NCBI RefSeq assembly: GCF_036346105.1
Contig: NZ_CP107811.1
Coordinates: 6,777,501 to 6,841,500, forward strand
Length of the DNA: 64,000 bases
Direction of reading: 5' to 3'
DNA from: Streptomyces sp. NBC_00539
Lineage (GTDB): Bacteria; Actinomycetota; Actinomycetes; Streptomycetales; Streptomycetaceae
Part shown: piece by piece, positions 7,799-16,823 of the stretch
How the letters are laid out: the number at the start of each line of letters is the position of its first letter
Position numbering within the stretch: the stretch's first letter is position 1
Translations under genes and position numbers: made by a program
The notes under the pieces: generated by a model
What the model was told of the DNA's origin: nothing
Databases searched by the model: none
The model's input: the letters and a program-made list of their open reading frames with translations, nothing else

Positions 7799-9063
7799 TC
7801 AGCTGGGACAGGTTCCGTTGCCCCGCTTGATGGTGCCGGTGTCGTTCTTGCCCGAGTCGGCCCGGTAGTTGAGCATGGTGGCGGTGCGGCCGCCGATGCC
7901 GCCGGTGGTGGTGACGGTGTCCGTGCAAGCGGCTTCGATGACGTGCGCGTTGGCGTTGCCGCCGGTGGCGCCCTTGCCGTTGTCGCGGCCGTATCGGCCA
8001 AGGCGGCCGCCGTCGCCGCCCGCGCCACCGGTGACCTTCACGGTGTTGTCTTCACCGGTGCTGAGGATGCTGCCGGTGTTTCCGGCACCGCCGGTGCCAC
8101 CGTTGCCTCCGTACCCCCTCCACTGGGCGTAATCGCTCTCGTACTTGTCATTCCTCTCCTCGGAATCGCCCCCCTGGCCGCCGTGCCCGCCCGCGCCACC
8201 GGTGACGGTGATCTTGTCCCTGCCTACGCCGCCGTTGATGGTTCCGGTGTTGCCGGTGGCTCCGGCACCGCCGTTGCCACCCCGCAGTCCGCCCTCGGCA
8301 CCACGGTCCTCGCCCTTGGCCCCGCTGCCACCGCGGCCTCCGGATACGGTGATGGTGTCGTTGCCCGGGCCGCCGTTGATGGTTCCCGCGTTGCCGGCCT
8401 TCCCGTCCGTGCCCGATTCGCCGAAAGCCTTGCCGTCCATGCCGTGCCGACCGGTGACGCGATCCGGTCGTCTCCGCCCAGACCGTTGACCGTGGTGTCG
8501 CCCTTGACGCCCTTCGGACAGTCGATGACGTCATTGCCGCTGGTGCCCTCGATCATGGTCCCGGTGACCAGGCGCCCGTTCACCGTGCAGGCGGTGCGCC
8601 ACGGCTGGGCCCTGAAGCCGACGGAGCCGACGCCTGTCTGGACCCAGGGGTGGGCGGGCTCGGACTTGGTCTCGTAGAGGGTGCCTCCGGGGCCGGTCGC
8701 CTCGATCCAGTCGACGTGCCAGTCATCGGGGCCACCGCCGGCGAGCCGCATTTCCACGGTTGTCAGGCTGGTGCAGTTCTCGGCGATGTTGTCGACGGTG
8801 TACTCGTCCGTGGCTCCACGCTCGAAGTCGTCGTAACCGGTCTTGTCCAGCGTCCGCCAGTCGCTGGAGATACCGGAATTGGGCTGGCACCAAAACCTGA
8901 CCTGCACCTCACGGTCCGTGCCGGCGTTCCCGTCGTTGAGGGTGGCGATGGTCAGGTGAGCAGTCTTGTAGTTGGGCGCGGCTGCCACGGGCATGGCGCC
9001 GGCGAGCACCATGGCCCCGGCGAGAATTCCCAAGCCAAGCGATCGTGTGTTCTTGACGTTCAG
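7799..9063 (-). pseudogene. Secreted RTX-like glycine-rich calcium-binding protein, single frameshift
   Basis: The N-terminal part is a signal peptide (LGILAGAMVLAGAMPVAAA) and a ~150-residue domain ending in hemolysin-type repeats (GTSGNDVID, GLGGDDRI). The frame shifts by one base near 8455 and continues for ~210 residues of RTX-like repeats (NGGPGNDTITVSGG, NGGVGRDKITVTGG). Restoring one base after GGATC would rejoin the halves in register. The start is also doubtful: CTG at 9063 gives the best signal peptide, TTG at 9033 is the first conventional start. It is a recent pseudogene or a sequencing error. Confidence 0.65.
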
Positions 9064-9509
9064 GCACCTTCTGTTGAGCGGGTTGCCCTGGGGGCCAGGG
9101 CGGAACAGGGAGGGGAGTGATCAGGGCGGTCGGCGCGGATCTCGCGCGACGACGCCCGACCAAGTCGGGCCAGATGCCGATCACGGGTGACGTGATATCA
9201 GTTCAAGTCGGCAACACAACGGCTCGGCCCATCAAGATCACCCAGCAGAGTGGTCACATTCACCGAAGAAACGGTCAGGCTGTACACCGACTCGAAATCA
9301 GCGCAAGGCCGCGTACGGAGTGGCTTGAACGGCCAAAGGCCGGCGCCCGGACTCCCAGCCACGCCCTTCGATTGATGGCCGGCTCTGTCGGGACGCTCGA
9401 CCCACGGCGCTCGTCCCGGCAGCCGACGGCCCTGACGAGTCGGTGGCGGCCCGCACGCTATGTGTGTTCTGAGTTCTGCGAGCAGGTGTGTTGGGTTAGG
9501 TTCCGGGGT
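9064..9509. other. Divergent promoter region, locally AT-richer
   Basis: About 445 bases between the RTX-like gene (minus) and the kinase gene (plus). It is less GC-rich than its surroundings around 9190-9310. It probably carries both promoters; no gene is supported although the kinase frame is open upstream. Confidence 0.4.
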
Positions 9510-11036
9510 GTGACTGACGATCGTGGACGACTGCTGGCCGGCCGGTACCAGTTGACGGAACTACTGGGCCAAGGCGGCATGGGGACCGTCTGGCGGGCCC
9601 ACGACGAGCAACTCGACCGGGAGGTGGCCCTCAAGGAGCTCCGCCTCCCCGAGGACCTCGATGCCCCACGGCGCAAGGCATGGATCGACCGCCTCGACCG
9701 CGAGGCGCGCGCGGCCGCCCGACTGAAACACCCGGGGGTCATCACCGTCCACGACCGGATATCCAGCGACGACGGCCGCCCGTGGATCGTGATGGAACTC
9801 GTCCACGGCCGCTCGCTGGACGACCTGATCAAGAAGGACGGCCCGCTTCCGTCGGCCCACGTGGCCAGGATCGGTCGACAGATGCTGGACGCGCTGCGCG
9901 CCGTGCACGCCACGGGCGTCACCCATCGGGACATCAAGCCCGCCAACGTGCTGCTCGAAGGGGAGCGGGTGGTGCTTACCGACTTCGGGATCGCCGCCGT
10001 CGAGGGCGAGCCCGGTCTGACCCGGTCAGGGGCCCTCATGGGGACCCCGGCCTACATGTCCCCCGAGCAGGTGCGTGGTTTCCCGGCGACCGCCGAATCC
10101 GACTTGTGGTCCCTGGGCGCGACGCTGTTCACCGCCGTGGAGGGACATCCGCCATTCAGCGGCTCCGGTTCCTGGGCCGTCTTCGTCGCCGTCGCCACCG
10201 AGGAACCTGCCACTGCCGTCCGCGCCGGGGGACTCCTGCCGGTGCTGATGGGCCTGCTCCGAAAGGACCCGGCGCAGCGCCTCACCGCCGTGGAGGCGTA
10301 CGACCTGCTCGCGGAAGCGGCGGGTGAAGCGGAGTCCTCCCGGCCGGACCCCGCGCCGACATCCGCGTCCACGCTGCGGCTGGGTGCGGCGCCGGGCGCA
10401 GGCACCGGAGCGGGACGGCCGACCCCACCGCTGCCCGGCCCCGCCCGTCCTTCTCGGCGGTCGCGGTATGCGTGGGGCGGCCTTGTGGCAGTCGTTGCGA
10501 CCGTCTTGCTCGCGATGCCCTGGTGGTTACCCGGGTCCGGATCCCGCGACGATGACGCCGGCCGCACCCGCGCGACCCAGACCACGGCGCCCACGCACCG
10601 CTCCCCGTCCCCATCCCCGTCTGCCTCCCCTGCCGCACCCACCACGGCCACCCCGTCCAGCTCCCCCTCCAGTCCCAGACCCAGCCTCGCATCCAAGCCC
10701 GCACACCCCCCCCTCGACCGCGGAGCCGTCGAGCGCGTCTTCGCGCTCTACATGAACGGCCTGGCCGACCACGACATGACCTCCCTCCGCCGAGGCACCT
10801 GTCCCCGGCTGCGCGCAGGGCTGCTCGGATTCGCCCTCAACGGCTACTTCGTGGACCGTTGGGAACTCCAGCCCTACGAAATCCCCCCGAACATGGACCA
10901 GCTCAGCGTCGAAGCGAAGATCACCCGGCGGGACCCCGAGACCGGGAAACTCGCAGGCGACGTCCTCAACCAATGGATCATCGAGCGGGATGCAGACCAG
11001 CAGTACTACGTATGCGGCTGGCTCAACGAGGAGTGA
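9510..11036 (+). CDS. Membrane-anchored Ser/Thr protein kinase
   Basis: 508 residues. The Hanks-type kinase domain covers about 13-275: glycine loop GQGGMG (20-25), VALK with Lys42, HRDIKPAN with catalytic Asp141, DFG at 158-160, then GTPAYMSPEQ. A Pro-rich linker leads to one membrane helix near 320-340 (GGLVAVVATVLLAMPWWLPG), a Ser/Pro/Thr-rich stretch, and a ~100-residue extracytoplasmic domain without PASTA repeats (DRGAVERVFALYMNGLADHD onward). The sensor domain probably detects an unknown external cue. GTG 9510 is chosen because it begins immediately before the kinase fold. Confidence 0.93.
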   Translation: MTDDRGRLLAGRYQLTELLGQGGMGTVWRAHDEQLDREVALKELRLPEDLDAPRRKAWIDRLDREARAAARLKHPGVITVHDRISSDDGRPWIVMELVHGRSLDDLIKKDGPLPSAHVARIGRQMLDALRAVHATGVTHRDIKPANVLLEGERVVLTDFGIAAVEGEPGLTRSGALMGTPAYMSPEQVRGFPATAESDLWSLGATLFTAVEGHPPFSGSGSWAVFVAVATEEPATAVRAGGLLPVLMGLLRKDPAQRLTAVEAYDLLAEAAGEAESSRPDPAPTSASTLRLGAAPGAGTGAGRPTPPLPGPARPSRRSRYAWGGLVAVVATVLLAMPWWLPGSGSRDDDAGRTRATQTTAPTHRSPSPSPSASPAAPTTATPSSSPSSPRPSLASKPAHPPLDRGAVERVFALYMNGLADHDMTSLRRGTCPRLRAGLLGFALNGYFVDRWELQPYEIPPNMDQLSVEAKITRRDPETGKLAGDVLNQWIIERDADQQYYVCGWLNEE

Positions 11037-11386
11037 CCCGGCCGCGCCACATGCGCCGGTCCGCGAATGGCGACAGCTCCGCCCGCTAGCGACGTGCTCC
11101 TTGCGAATGGCGGAAGTTGCGGGCTTGTCCCTGCGCGGCGACGCGTGCCGCCTCAGGCTGCAGGCCGCGGGCGTCATGGCCACGTGCTCGGAGCGAGGGC
11201 CTGCTCTTCTCGATATGTGTGGGTGTACAGGCGCCCGGAAAGGGCGATCAATCGGCGCCGCAGCACGGCCGAACCGGAGGCGGGCGGGGCCTCGACGAGA
11301 CTTGTCGCGAGCCGATGCCGGTCTCACGGACGAGTGAGCCGGGACGCGGGTACGTTGAACCTGGCCAGGCATGTTGGAATTACCAA
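11037..11386. other. Spacer after kinase gene
   Basis: 350 bases between the kinase stop and the left IS-like end. Frames here have no recognisable motif. Confidence 0.35.
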
Positions 11387-11587
11387 GGGCTGTCCCGTCA
11401 CTGATCTTTGGCACGAGAGTGGTCGGCTGAGATCGGATCCTGGGTCCCACCCTTTTGGGAGAGGCGCCGACCTCGGTTCACCCCTGTGACCGCACGACAC
11501 AGCAGCGGATGGCAGGGGCCGTTCTCCCGGCAACGTGTGGATCCACGCGCCCGGGGAGACGAGCAGGGCCCCTGTTATCGTGCGCCG

Positions 11588-12019
11588 ATGTCAATGATCA
11601 AGCAGTTCCAAGTGACCTTCGACTGCGCGAAACCTGCGCGCCTCGCCGCCTTCTGGTGCGAGGTGCTGGGGTACGTCGTACCGACAGTCCCGGAGGGCTT
11701 TGCCACGTGGGAGGAGTACCACCACTCGCTGCCGCCTGAGGATGAGATCTACTTCGCGTGCACTGATCCCTCGGGTGTGGGCCCGCGCGTGCTCTTCCAG
11801 CGAGTTCCGGAAGGCAAGGTCGTCAAGAACCGCGTGCATCTCGATGTGCGGGTCGGCACCGGCCTCGTGGGTGACGAGCGCCTGGCCACACTCGAGGCCG
11901 AATGCGCACGGCTGATGGCGCTCGGCGGGAAACATGTGCTGACGCAGCGCGCCGATGGCGTCAACGAGTCGTGCATCACGATGCAGGACATCGAGGGCAA
12001 CGAGTTCTGCCTCGCCTGA
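11588..12019 (+). CDS. VOC superfamily (glyoxalase-like) protein
   Basis: 143 residues with two beta-alpha-beta-beta-beta modules. The first begins QVTFDCAKPARLAAFWCEVLGY; the second ends in DIEGNEFCLA, the usual glyoxalase C-terminal motif. Such streptomycete proteins are assigned to metal-dependent dioxygenase/glyoxalase/resistance types; the substrate is unknown. ATG at 11588 begins MSMIKQF. It is intact and sits between IS5-type ends, with transposase debris starting about 10 bases after its stop. Confidence 0.85.
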   Translation: MSMIKQFQVTFDCAKPARLAAFWCEVLGYVVPTVPEGFATWEEYHHSLPPEDEIYFACTDPSGVGPRVLFQRVPEGKVVKNRVHLDVRVGTGLVGDERLATLEAECARLMALGGKHVLTQRADGVNESCITMQDIEGNEFCLA

Positions 12020-12027
12020 TTCTCCTC

Positions 12028-12545
12028 CGAGACTGCGAGGGCGGCGGTGGGGCATGAGGAGGCCGGTGCCCGGATAGCCGACGTCGGTCATCGTGAGGGT
12101 CCTGCCCACGGCGGCCTTCGCGCCAGACTCCTCCCATGCCCGGCAGTCGTTGCTTTTGCCGTTCAAAGGCTCACGACAACAACGACCAGGCGGGTATCCG
12201 CGTCAATGACGACCTGGTGGTTGGTGGAGTACCGGTAGTTCTTCGACTGTTCAGCGATGCTGTGGTCCTGGGTAGGCACCAGGGTGCCGTCGACTACCAG
12301 CACGGTGTCCTTGGCGAACCGGCGTCGAAGCTGGAATGCGATGAGCGGGCCGAGCTGGTCGATGATGCGGGCGGCTGCCGACTTCGAGATGCCGAATGGC
12401 GGGGCGAGTTGGCGCCCTCGCGGCAAAGCGCGGTCACCAGCTTGCCGAAGACGCGCGGGCTCAGCCCGGTAAACGGGCTGCTCAGGACGGTTCCGACGCC
12501 GTGATCACACCTGACACGATCAAGAGCATTGCAGAGCGAGATCAC
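12028..12545 (-). pseudogene. IS5-family transposase remnant
   Basis: Starts VISLCNALDRVRCDHGVGT and FTGLSPRVFGKLVTALCREG, then loses about 30 codons and shifts frame to RQLAPPFGISKSAAARIID, KDTVLVVDGTLVPTQDH and EQSKNYRYSTNHQVVIDADT. It shifts again to NDCRAWEESGAKAAVG and stops at PHRR, without the C-terminal third carrying the last acidic residue. The GTG start lies inside the terminal inverted repeat. Not functional. Confidence 0.8.
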
Positions 12546-12559
12546 TTACGGGACAACCC

Positions 12560-13408
12560 TTAGAGGCTTGTCGCAACCCGGACAAGGTCGGCGACGGCTC
12601 TGGACCGACTCTGCGGCGGCCAGGCGATCACGGTGGTGACTGTCGGCGCATCCAGCACGGGCACGGCGGCGAGGTCACCGTGCAGCTGGGCTCGGCACGA
12701 CTCCGGTGAGACCGCGCAAGCACGGCCGAGCGCGACGAGCTGCATCAACTGGGCGTGGTCGCGGACCTGCGGGCCCGGGCCGGGCGGGTAGGTGCCGTCG
12801 GGCTCGGGCCAGCGTGGCAGGGGCAGGCCCGGCAGCCCGGTGATGTCGGCCATGTGTACATGGGCCCGGGCGGTGAGCGGATGCCCGGCCGGCAGGACCA
12901 CGACCTGGCCTTGTGTGCTGAGCTCCTCGGTGTGGAACTCGTCCGTCGAGTCGAACGGCCGGTGCAGCAGCGCCACGTCGGCCCGGCCCTCTCGCAGGAG
13001 CCGTGCCTGCTCGGCCGGGCCGCACAGGATGACTTCGACGGGGACCGCGCCGGGTTCGGTGGCGTAGGCGTCGAGCAGTTTCGCCAGCAGTTCGCTGGAC
13101 GCGCTGGCTTTCGTGACCAGGACCAGGCCGGGACGGCCGGTCGTGGAAAGGGCGGCGCGGCGGGTCCGGCGTTCGGCGGCGTCGACCGCGTCGAGGGCCG
13201 CCCGGCCCTCGACCAACAGCACCGAGCCCGCCTCGGTCAAGGCGATGGTGCGGCTGGTCCGATCCAACAGCGCCGCCCCGAGCCGCCGTTCGAGCTGCTG
13301 GATCGCCCGTGACAAGGGCGGCTGCGCGATCCCGAGCCGCTGCGCGGCGCGCCCGAAGTGCAGTTCTTCAGCGACGGCGACGAAGTATCGCAGTTCCCGG
13401 GTCTCCAT
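12560..13408 (-). CDS. LysR-family transcriptional regulator
   Basis: 282 residues. The N-terminal winged helix-turn-helix is METRELRYFVAVAEELHFGR...RLGIAQPPLSRAIQQLER, followed by an inducer-binding fold. ATG 13408 gives the canonical LysR N-terminus. The TAA stop is formed at the junction with the IS5-type end (the A-A-GGG of the inverted repeat), so the C-terminus may be slightly shortened. It is divergent from an SDR gene, with a T-N11-A box in the shared spacer, so it most likely controls that SDR gene and itself. Confidence 0.9.
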   Translation of the reverse strand: METRELRYFVAVAEELHFGRAAQRLGIAQPPLSRAIQQLERRLGAALLDRTSRTIALTEAGSVLLVEGRAALDAVDAAERRTRRAALSTTGRPGLVLVTKASASSELLAKLLDAYATEPGAVPVEVILCGPAEQARLLREGRADVALLHRPFDSTDEFHTEELSTQGQVVVLPAGHPLTARAHVHMADITGLPGLPLPRWPEPDGTYPPGPGPQVRDHAQLMQLVALGRACAVSPESCRAQLHGDLAAVPVLDAPTVTTVIAWPPQSRSRAVADLVRVATSL

Positions 13409-13431
13409 GCCGGCCACGCTATCCCGGATCA

Positions 13432-13446
13432 ATACCCTGACGGTAT
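13432..13446. promoter_or_regulatory. LysR box (T-N11-A dyad) between lysR and SDR
   Basis: ATACCCTGACGGTAT is an inverted repeat (ATACC/GGTAT) with T and A separated by 11 bases, the classic LysR recognition form. It lies in the 87-base divergent spacer. Confidence 0.7.
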
Positions 13447-13495
13447 CGCTGACCACCCGATCGGTCTTGGACCCCCGCCGGGGCCCGAGGGCAGC

Positions 13496-14236
13496 ATGGT
13501 CCCCATGAGTGAACGAACGATCGCGCTGGTCACCGGCGCGAACAAGGGAATCGGCTATGAGATCGCCCTGGGCCTGGGCGCCCTCGGCTGGCGCGTCGGC
13601 GTCGGCGCCCGCGACGACGAGCGCCGTGAAGCCGCGGTGGAGAAGCTGAGAGCGTGCGGCGTCGAGGCGTTCGGCGTACCGCTGGACGTGACCGACGACG
13701 CGAGCGTGAGCGCCGCCGCACGGCTGATCGAGGAGCAGGCCGGCCGCCTCGACGTGCTCGTCAACAACGCTGCCATCACAGGCGGCATGCCACAGGAGCC
13801 CACCAAGGTCGATCCCGCCACCATCCGGACGGTCGTGGAGACCAACGTGATCGGCGTCATCCGCGTCACCAACGCGATGTTGCCGCTGCTGCGCCGCTCC
13901 GCCTCACCGCGGATCGTGAACATGTCCAGCAGCGTCGGCTCCCTCACCCGGCAGTCAGGAACCGCCGCCGAGCAGACGACGGGTCCGATCGCCGCAGCGT
14001 ACCCGCCGTCGAAGACCTTCCTGAACGCCGTCACCCTCCAATACGTCCGGGAGTTGAGCGACACGAACATCCTGATCAACGCCGGTTGCCCCGGTTACGT
14101 CGCGACCGACCTCAACGGCTTCAGCGGCGTGCGCACCCCCGCACAGGGCGCGGAGATCGCCATCAAACTCGCGACACTGCCCGACGACGGCCCGACCGGC
14201 AAGTTCTTCGAAGACGCCGGAGTAGTGCCCTGGTGA
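13496..14236 (+). CDS. Short-chain dehydrogenase/reductase (carbonyl-reductase type)
   Basis: 246 residues. The cofactor site is TGANKGIG, then NNAA, the catalytic Ser in NMSSSVGS, and YPPSK. The TGANKGIG form and insert before the Tyr resemble carbonyl reductase-type SDRs, which use NADPH on aldehydes, ketones or quinones. ATG 13496 (MVPMSERT) has GAGG five bases upstream; ATG 13505 is an alternative. It is divergent from the LysR regulator. Confidence 0.9.
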   Translation: MVPMSERTIALVTGANKGIGYEIALGLGALGWRVGVGARDDERREAAVEKLRACGVEAFGVPLDVTDDASVSAAARLIEEQAGRLDVLVNNAAITGGMPQEPTKVDPATIRTVVETNVIGVIRVTNAMLPLLRRSASPRIVNMSSSVGSLTRQSGTAAEQTTGPIAAAYPPSKTFLNAVTLQYVRELSDTNILINAGCPGYVATDLNGFSGVRTPAQGAEIAIKLATLPDDGPTGKFFEDAGVVPW

Positions 14237-14434
14237 GGTGCGCGGCGGTCATCACCTGCCGGGTAGACGGAGTTCACCGCGTGTTGTCGAGCTTGGGGCT
14301 CTGACCAGGTAGATGGTCGGCTGGTGACGCCCCGAGGCCGCCTCACGGGTTTGAGCCCGGTGCCGCGACTGACGAACCTGGCGAACAGTCGTGTCCGTCC
14401 GGCTCGAGGCGCGGCCAACCGCCCCCACTACGTC

Positions 14435-15232
14435 CTACTCCTCCGGCTCCCAGGCGCGGAGCAGGTCGAACAGCCCTGCGTCTCCGTCAACTTGCAAGGA
14501 GCCGGCCGGGATCCGGTCGTACAAGTAGAGGACCAACTCACTGGCCGTGCCATGGATGGAGGCACCGGCTGCGTCCGAGCCCTCACCGGTCGCGGCAGTG
14601 GGCGCGGGGATGCGGGTGGAGCGTGCGCCGTCGCCGTCGACCGTGAGGCGCCAGGAGCGGCCCTCAGCGGTGTGGAAGTCGAAGGTCGTGGGCTTGTGCG
14701 GCCAGGCGCTGGGCGTCGCGACGCAGGTGAACAGGAACTCTTCCACACCGTCGAGTGCCACCTCGGCCGGTAGCGGCTGTGGGGCGCCACCGGTGAGCTG
14801 GGCGTCGTACGTGTGCACCGCGGTCTCCTGTGCCCGGTGCCGGGCGACTCCGCCGGAGGCCCGCGGCGTCTGCAGGGCACTCCACCACGCCCAGCAGCCG
14901 GCGTCCGGGCCCGCCCCGCGCAGGGCGCTCAGCAGAAGCTGCGTCGACGCGGCCAGCCAGGCCAGCAGGGCCTCGCGCTCCCGCGGCACTTCCAGAGCGG
15001 CGCGCGCAGCGATGGCCTCGGCCGGGGGAGCGTCGGCAGGCCCCGCGCCGACGATGGCGGCCCAGAAACGGTCTCCTCCACCCAGGTGCTTCACCAGATC
15101 GAACAGCGTCCACTCGGGGCAGGTCGGCACCTGTGCGTCGAGACTGGGCGCGGCGGCAACCGCGGTGCGGAAGGCGGTCGACCGTTCATCGATCAGTCGC
15201 AGCAGCTCAGGGAACTCAAGATTCTTCTCCAC
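14435..15232 (-). CDS. Maleylpyruvate isomerase-family mycothiol-dependent enzyme
   Basis: 265 residues. The N-terminal DinB-like four-helix domain carries TCPEWTLFDLVKHLGGGDRF, and the centre RHRAQETAVHTYDAQL supplies the third conserved His region. A C-terminal MDMPI-type domain follows (about 165-260, ending ASELVLYLYDR). Family members use mycothiol or a bound metal in isomerisation or detoxification. The GTG start at 15232 (MEKNLEF) fits the family N-terminus. Substrate unknown. Confidence 0.85.
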   Translation of the reverse strand: MEKNLEFPELLRLIDERSTAFRTAVAAAPSLDAQVPTCPEWTLFDLVKHLGGGDRFWAAIVGAGPADAPPAEAIAARAALEVPREREALLAWLAASTQLLLSALRGAGPDAGCWAWWSALQTPRASGGVARHRAQETAVHTYDAQLTGGAPQPLPAEVALDGVEEFLFTCVATPSAWPHKPTTFDFHTAEGRSWRLTVDGDGARSTRIPAPTAATGEGSDAAGASIHGTASELVLYLYDRIPAGSLQVDGDAGLFDLLRAWEPEE

Positions 15233-15429
15233 GCCGGATGTCTATCACCGTGCTCCGGTGATCGGACAGTGGTTTTCACAGTCGCCGCAGGTTGGCCAGT
15301 GCGGACATCGTCTGGCAGATGGCACTGCCGCTGGCTGGCGCTTTCCTGAGGGGGCTGCCCGACAAGTGATCAGCGAAGAAAAAAGTGCCTCTGACCAGTG
15401 GCAACGAGGATTGCCAAGGTTGCCCAGGT

Positions 15430-15620
15430 ACGTGAATCCAGGTGTCGAGTCCGCCATATCCCCAGCCCTGGATCCGTGGCGCAAACCGCGGGCCATCCAC
15501 GAACCCGGCAAGATCCTCCTGAACGTCGCCCTGGCGGTCGCACTCGGCGGGGACTGCCTCGCGGACGTTGCGATGTTGCGGTGGCAGCCGGCCGCCTTCT
15601 GCCCGGTCGCCTCCGATACA
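15430..15620 (+). pseudogene. IS1380-family transposase N-terminal fragment
   Basis: The plus strand encodes NPGVESAISPALDPWRKPRA, HEPGKILLNVALAVALGGD, CLADVAMLRWQPA and GPVASD-like PVASD, the conserved N-terminal region of IS1380-type transposases. No start or catalytic part follows; the sequence runs into the methyltransferase leader. It is a truncated relic. Confidence 0.6.
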
Positions 15621-15711
15621 TGGGCCGAGCCAGGGCCGGACCGAGGCGAAGGCCGGCCAGTGTGCCCTCATCGTGTTGACCGCCCCCGGCAGGCAGTGCT
15701 GGAGTCGGCAT

Positions 15712-16452
15712 GTGGAAAGCATCCCCGCCAACCGGCGGCTCTGGAACCGGATCAGCAGCGCCTACCAGCACGAGCACGACCCGCAGATCGGTGCCACGCC
15801 CCGGTTGTGGGGCATGTACTCCATCCCCGACGCGCACCTGCACGCCCTGGGCGAGGTCACCGGCAAGCGCGTCCTCGAAGTCGGCTGCGGCGCCGGCCAG
15901 TGGTCCAGAGTGCTCGCCGCCGAGGGCGCCACCGTGGTCGGGCTCGACCTGTCCGAAGCCCAACTCGCCGCAGCGGTCCGCGCCATGGGAGCGGCCCGCT
16001 ACCCGCTGGTGCAGGGCGCCGCCGAACAACTCCCCTTCGCCGCGGACAGCTTCGACCTGGTGTTCTGCGACTTCGGTGGGCTCAGCTGGGCGCCCCCGCA
16101 CCTGGCCGTCCCGGAGGCCGCACGCGTCTTGAGACGAGGCGGGCGCCTGGTGTTCAACGTCGCCAGCCCATGGTTCGAAGCTTGCTACGACGAAGCCGCC
16201 GGCCGCGTGACCACGACGCTGCAGCAGGACTACTTCGGGCTGAACACCATCGCCGAGGACGACGGCGCGACCAGCTATCAGCTCACCTACGGCGGCTGGG
16301 TCAAGGTCCTGCGCGGCGCGGGTCTCCTCATCGATGACCTCATCGAGCCGCGGCCCGGACTCGGAACACCCAACGGCTACAACGAAACCGACCCACCCGA
16401 CTGGGCGCACCGCTGGCCGGCGGAACTGCTCTGGGTGACCCACAAACCGTAA
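15712..16452 (+). CDS. Class I SAM-dependent methyltransferase
   Basis: 246 residues. The SAM-binding motif I is VLEVGCGAGQWS (about residues 47-58), followed by VVGLDLSEAQ, the motif II region FDLVFCDFGG and LRRGGRLVFNVASPW. This is a Methyltransf_11-type fold; the substrate is unknown. GTG 15712 is chosen because GGAG lies seven bases upstream. It follows an IS1380 fragment directly, and a strong hairpin lies downstream. Confidence 0.9.
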   Translation: MESIPANRRLWNRISSAYQHEHDPQIGATPRLWGMYSIPDAHLHALGEVTGKRVLEVGCGAGQWSRVLAAEGATVVGLDLSEAQLAAAVRAMGAARYPLVQGAAEQLPFAADSFDLVFCDFGGLSWAPPHLAVPEAARVLRRGGRLVFNVASPWFEACYDEAAGRVTTTLQQDYFGLNTIAEDDGATSYQLTYGGWVKVLRGAGLLIDDLIEPRPGLGTPNGYNETDPPDWAHRWPAELLWVTHKP

Positions 16453-16492
16453 GTTCCGTGCCGAGTCGTGTGGCGTGTGCGCATTGCCTCAT

Positions 16493-16510
16493 GCGGGTGC
16501 GGGTGCGGGT
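16493..16510. repeat. GCGGGT hexanucleotide repeat
   Basis: Three exact tandem GCGGGT units in the spacer after the methyltransferase gene. Confidence 0.6.
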
Positions 16511-16696
16511 GCCGGCACAGGCGGGGCGTTGGGGGAGTGACGGGTCTGTGATGCGCACCCCGGGCCGGTACTCCGGACGCGCGGGGGTGGGAGCGTGGGC
16601 TGGGGCCCGGGGAAGCTGCTCTTCTACACTTCCAGCACCTGACTAACCGCCTCACCGCGCGCACCCATCGCCCGGGGCCCGTCACCGTGTCGGGTG

Positions 16697-16736
16697 GCGG
16701 TCCGGCCTCCCCGGGACGCGGGGGAGGCCGGACCGC
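16697..16736. terminator. Perfect 16-bp hairpin between methyltransferase and chaplin genes
   Basis: GCGGTCCGGCCTCCCC (16697-16712) and its exact complement (16721-16736) with an eight-base loop. It lies between the ends of two convergent genes and should terminate both. Confidence 0.85.
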
Positions 16737-16823
16737 TCAGGGGGTGTGCAGTGCGGCTGGTTCAGAGGATTGAGTGCTCTGTCGGCTCACTGCGGCTGCC
16801 GACGGATCAGCAGCCGGTGGTGC

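Larger units (their letters stand above)
11387..12559. mobile_element. Decayed IS5-type element enclosing a VOC gene
   Basis: Inverted ends GGGCTGTCCCGTCACTGAT (11387-11405) and GGGTTGTCCCGTAAGTGAT (12559-12541, minus strand) match at 16 of 19 positions. Between them lie an intact VOC-family gene and a truncated, frameshifted IS5-type transposase. The transposase loses its C-terminus close to the VOC stop codon. Either a VOC gene entered the IS, or two IS ends of different origin flank it. No target duplication is clear. Confidence 0.5.

Noticed and set aside
7799-8534. Glycine-rich repeats as a possible CRISPR or DNA repeat array
   Set aside because: The repeats are imperfect and explained by the RTX-like GGxGxD protein coding pattern.
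9117-9509. N-terminal extension of the Ser/Thr kinase frame
   Set aside because: No family similarity, and the kinase fold starts right after GTG 9510.
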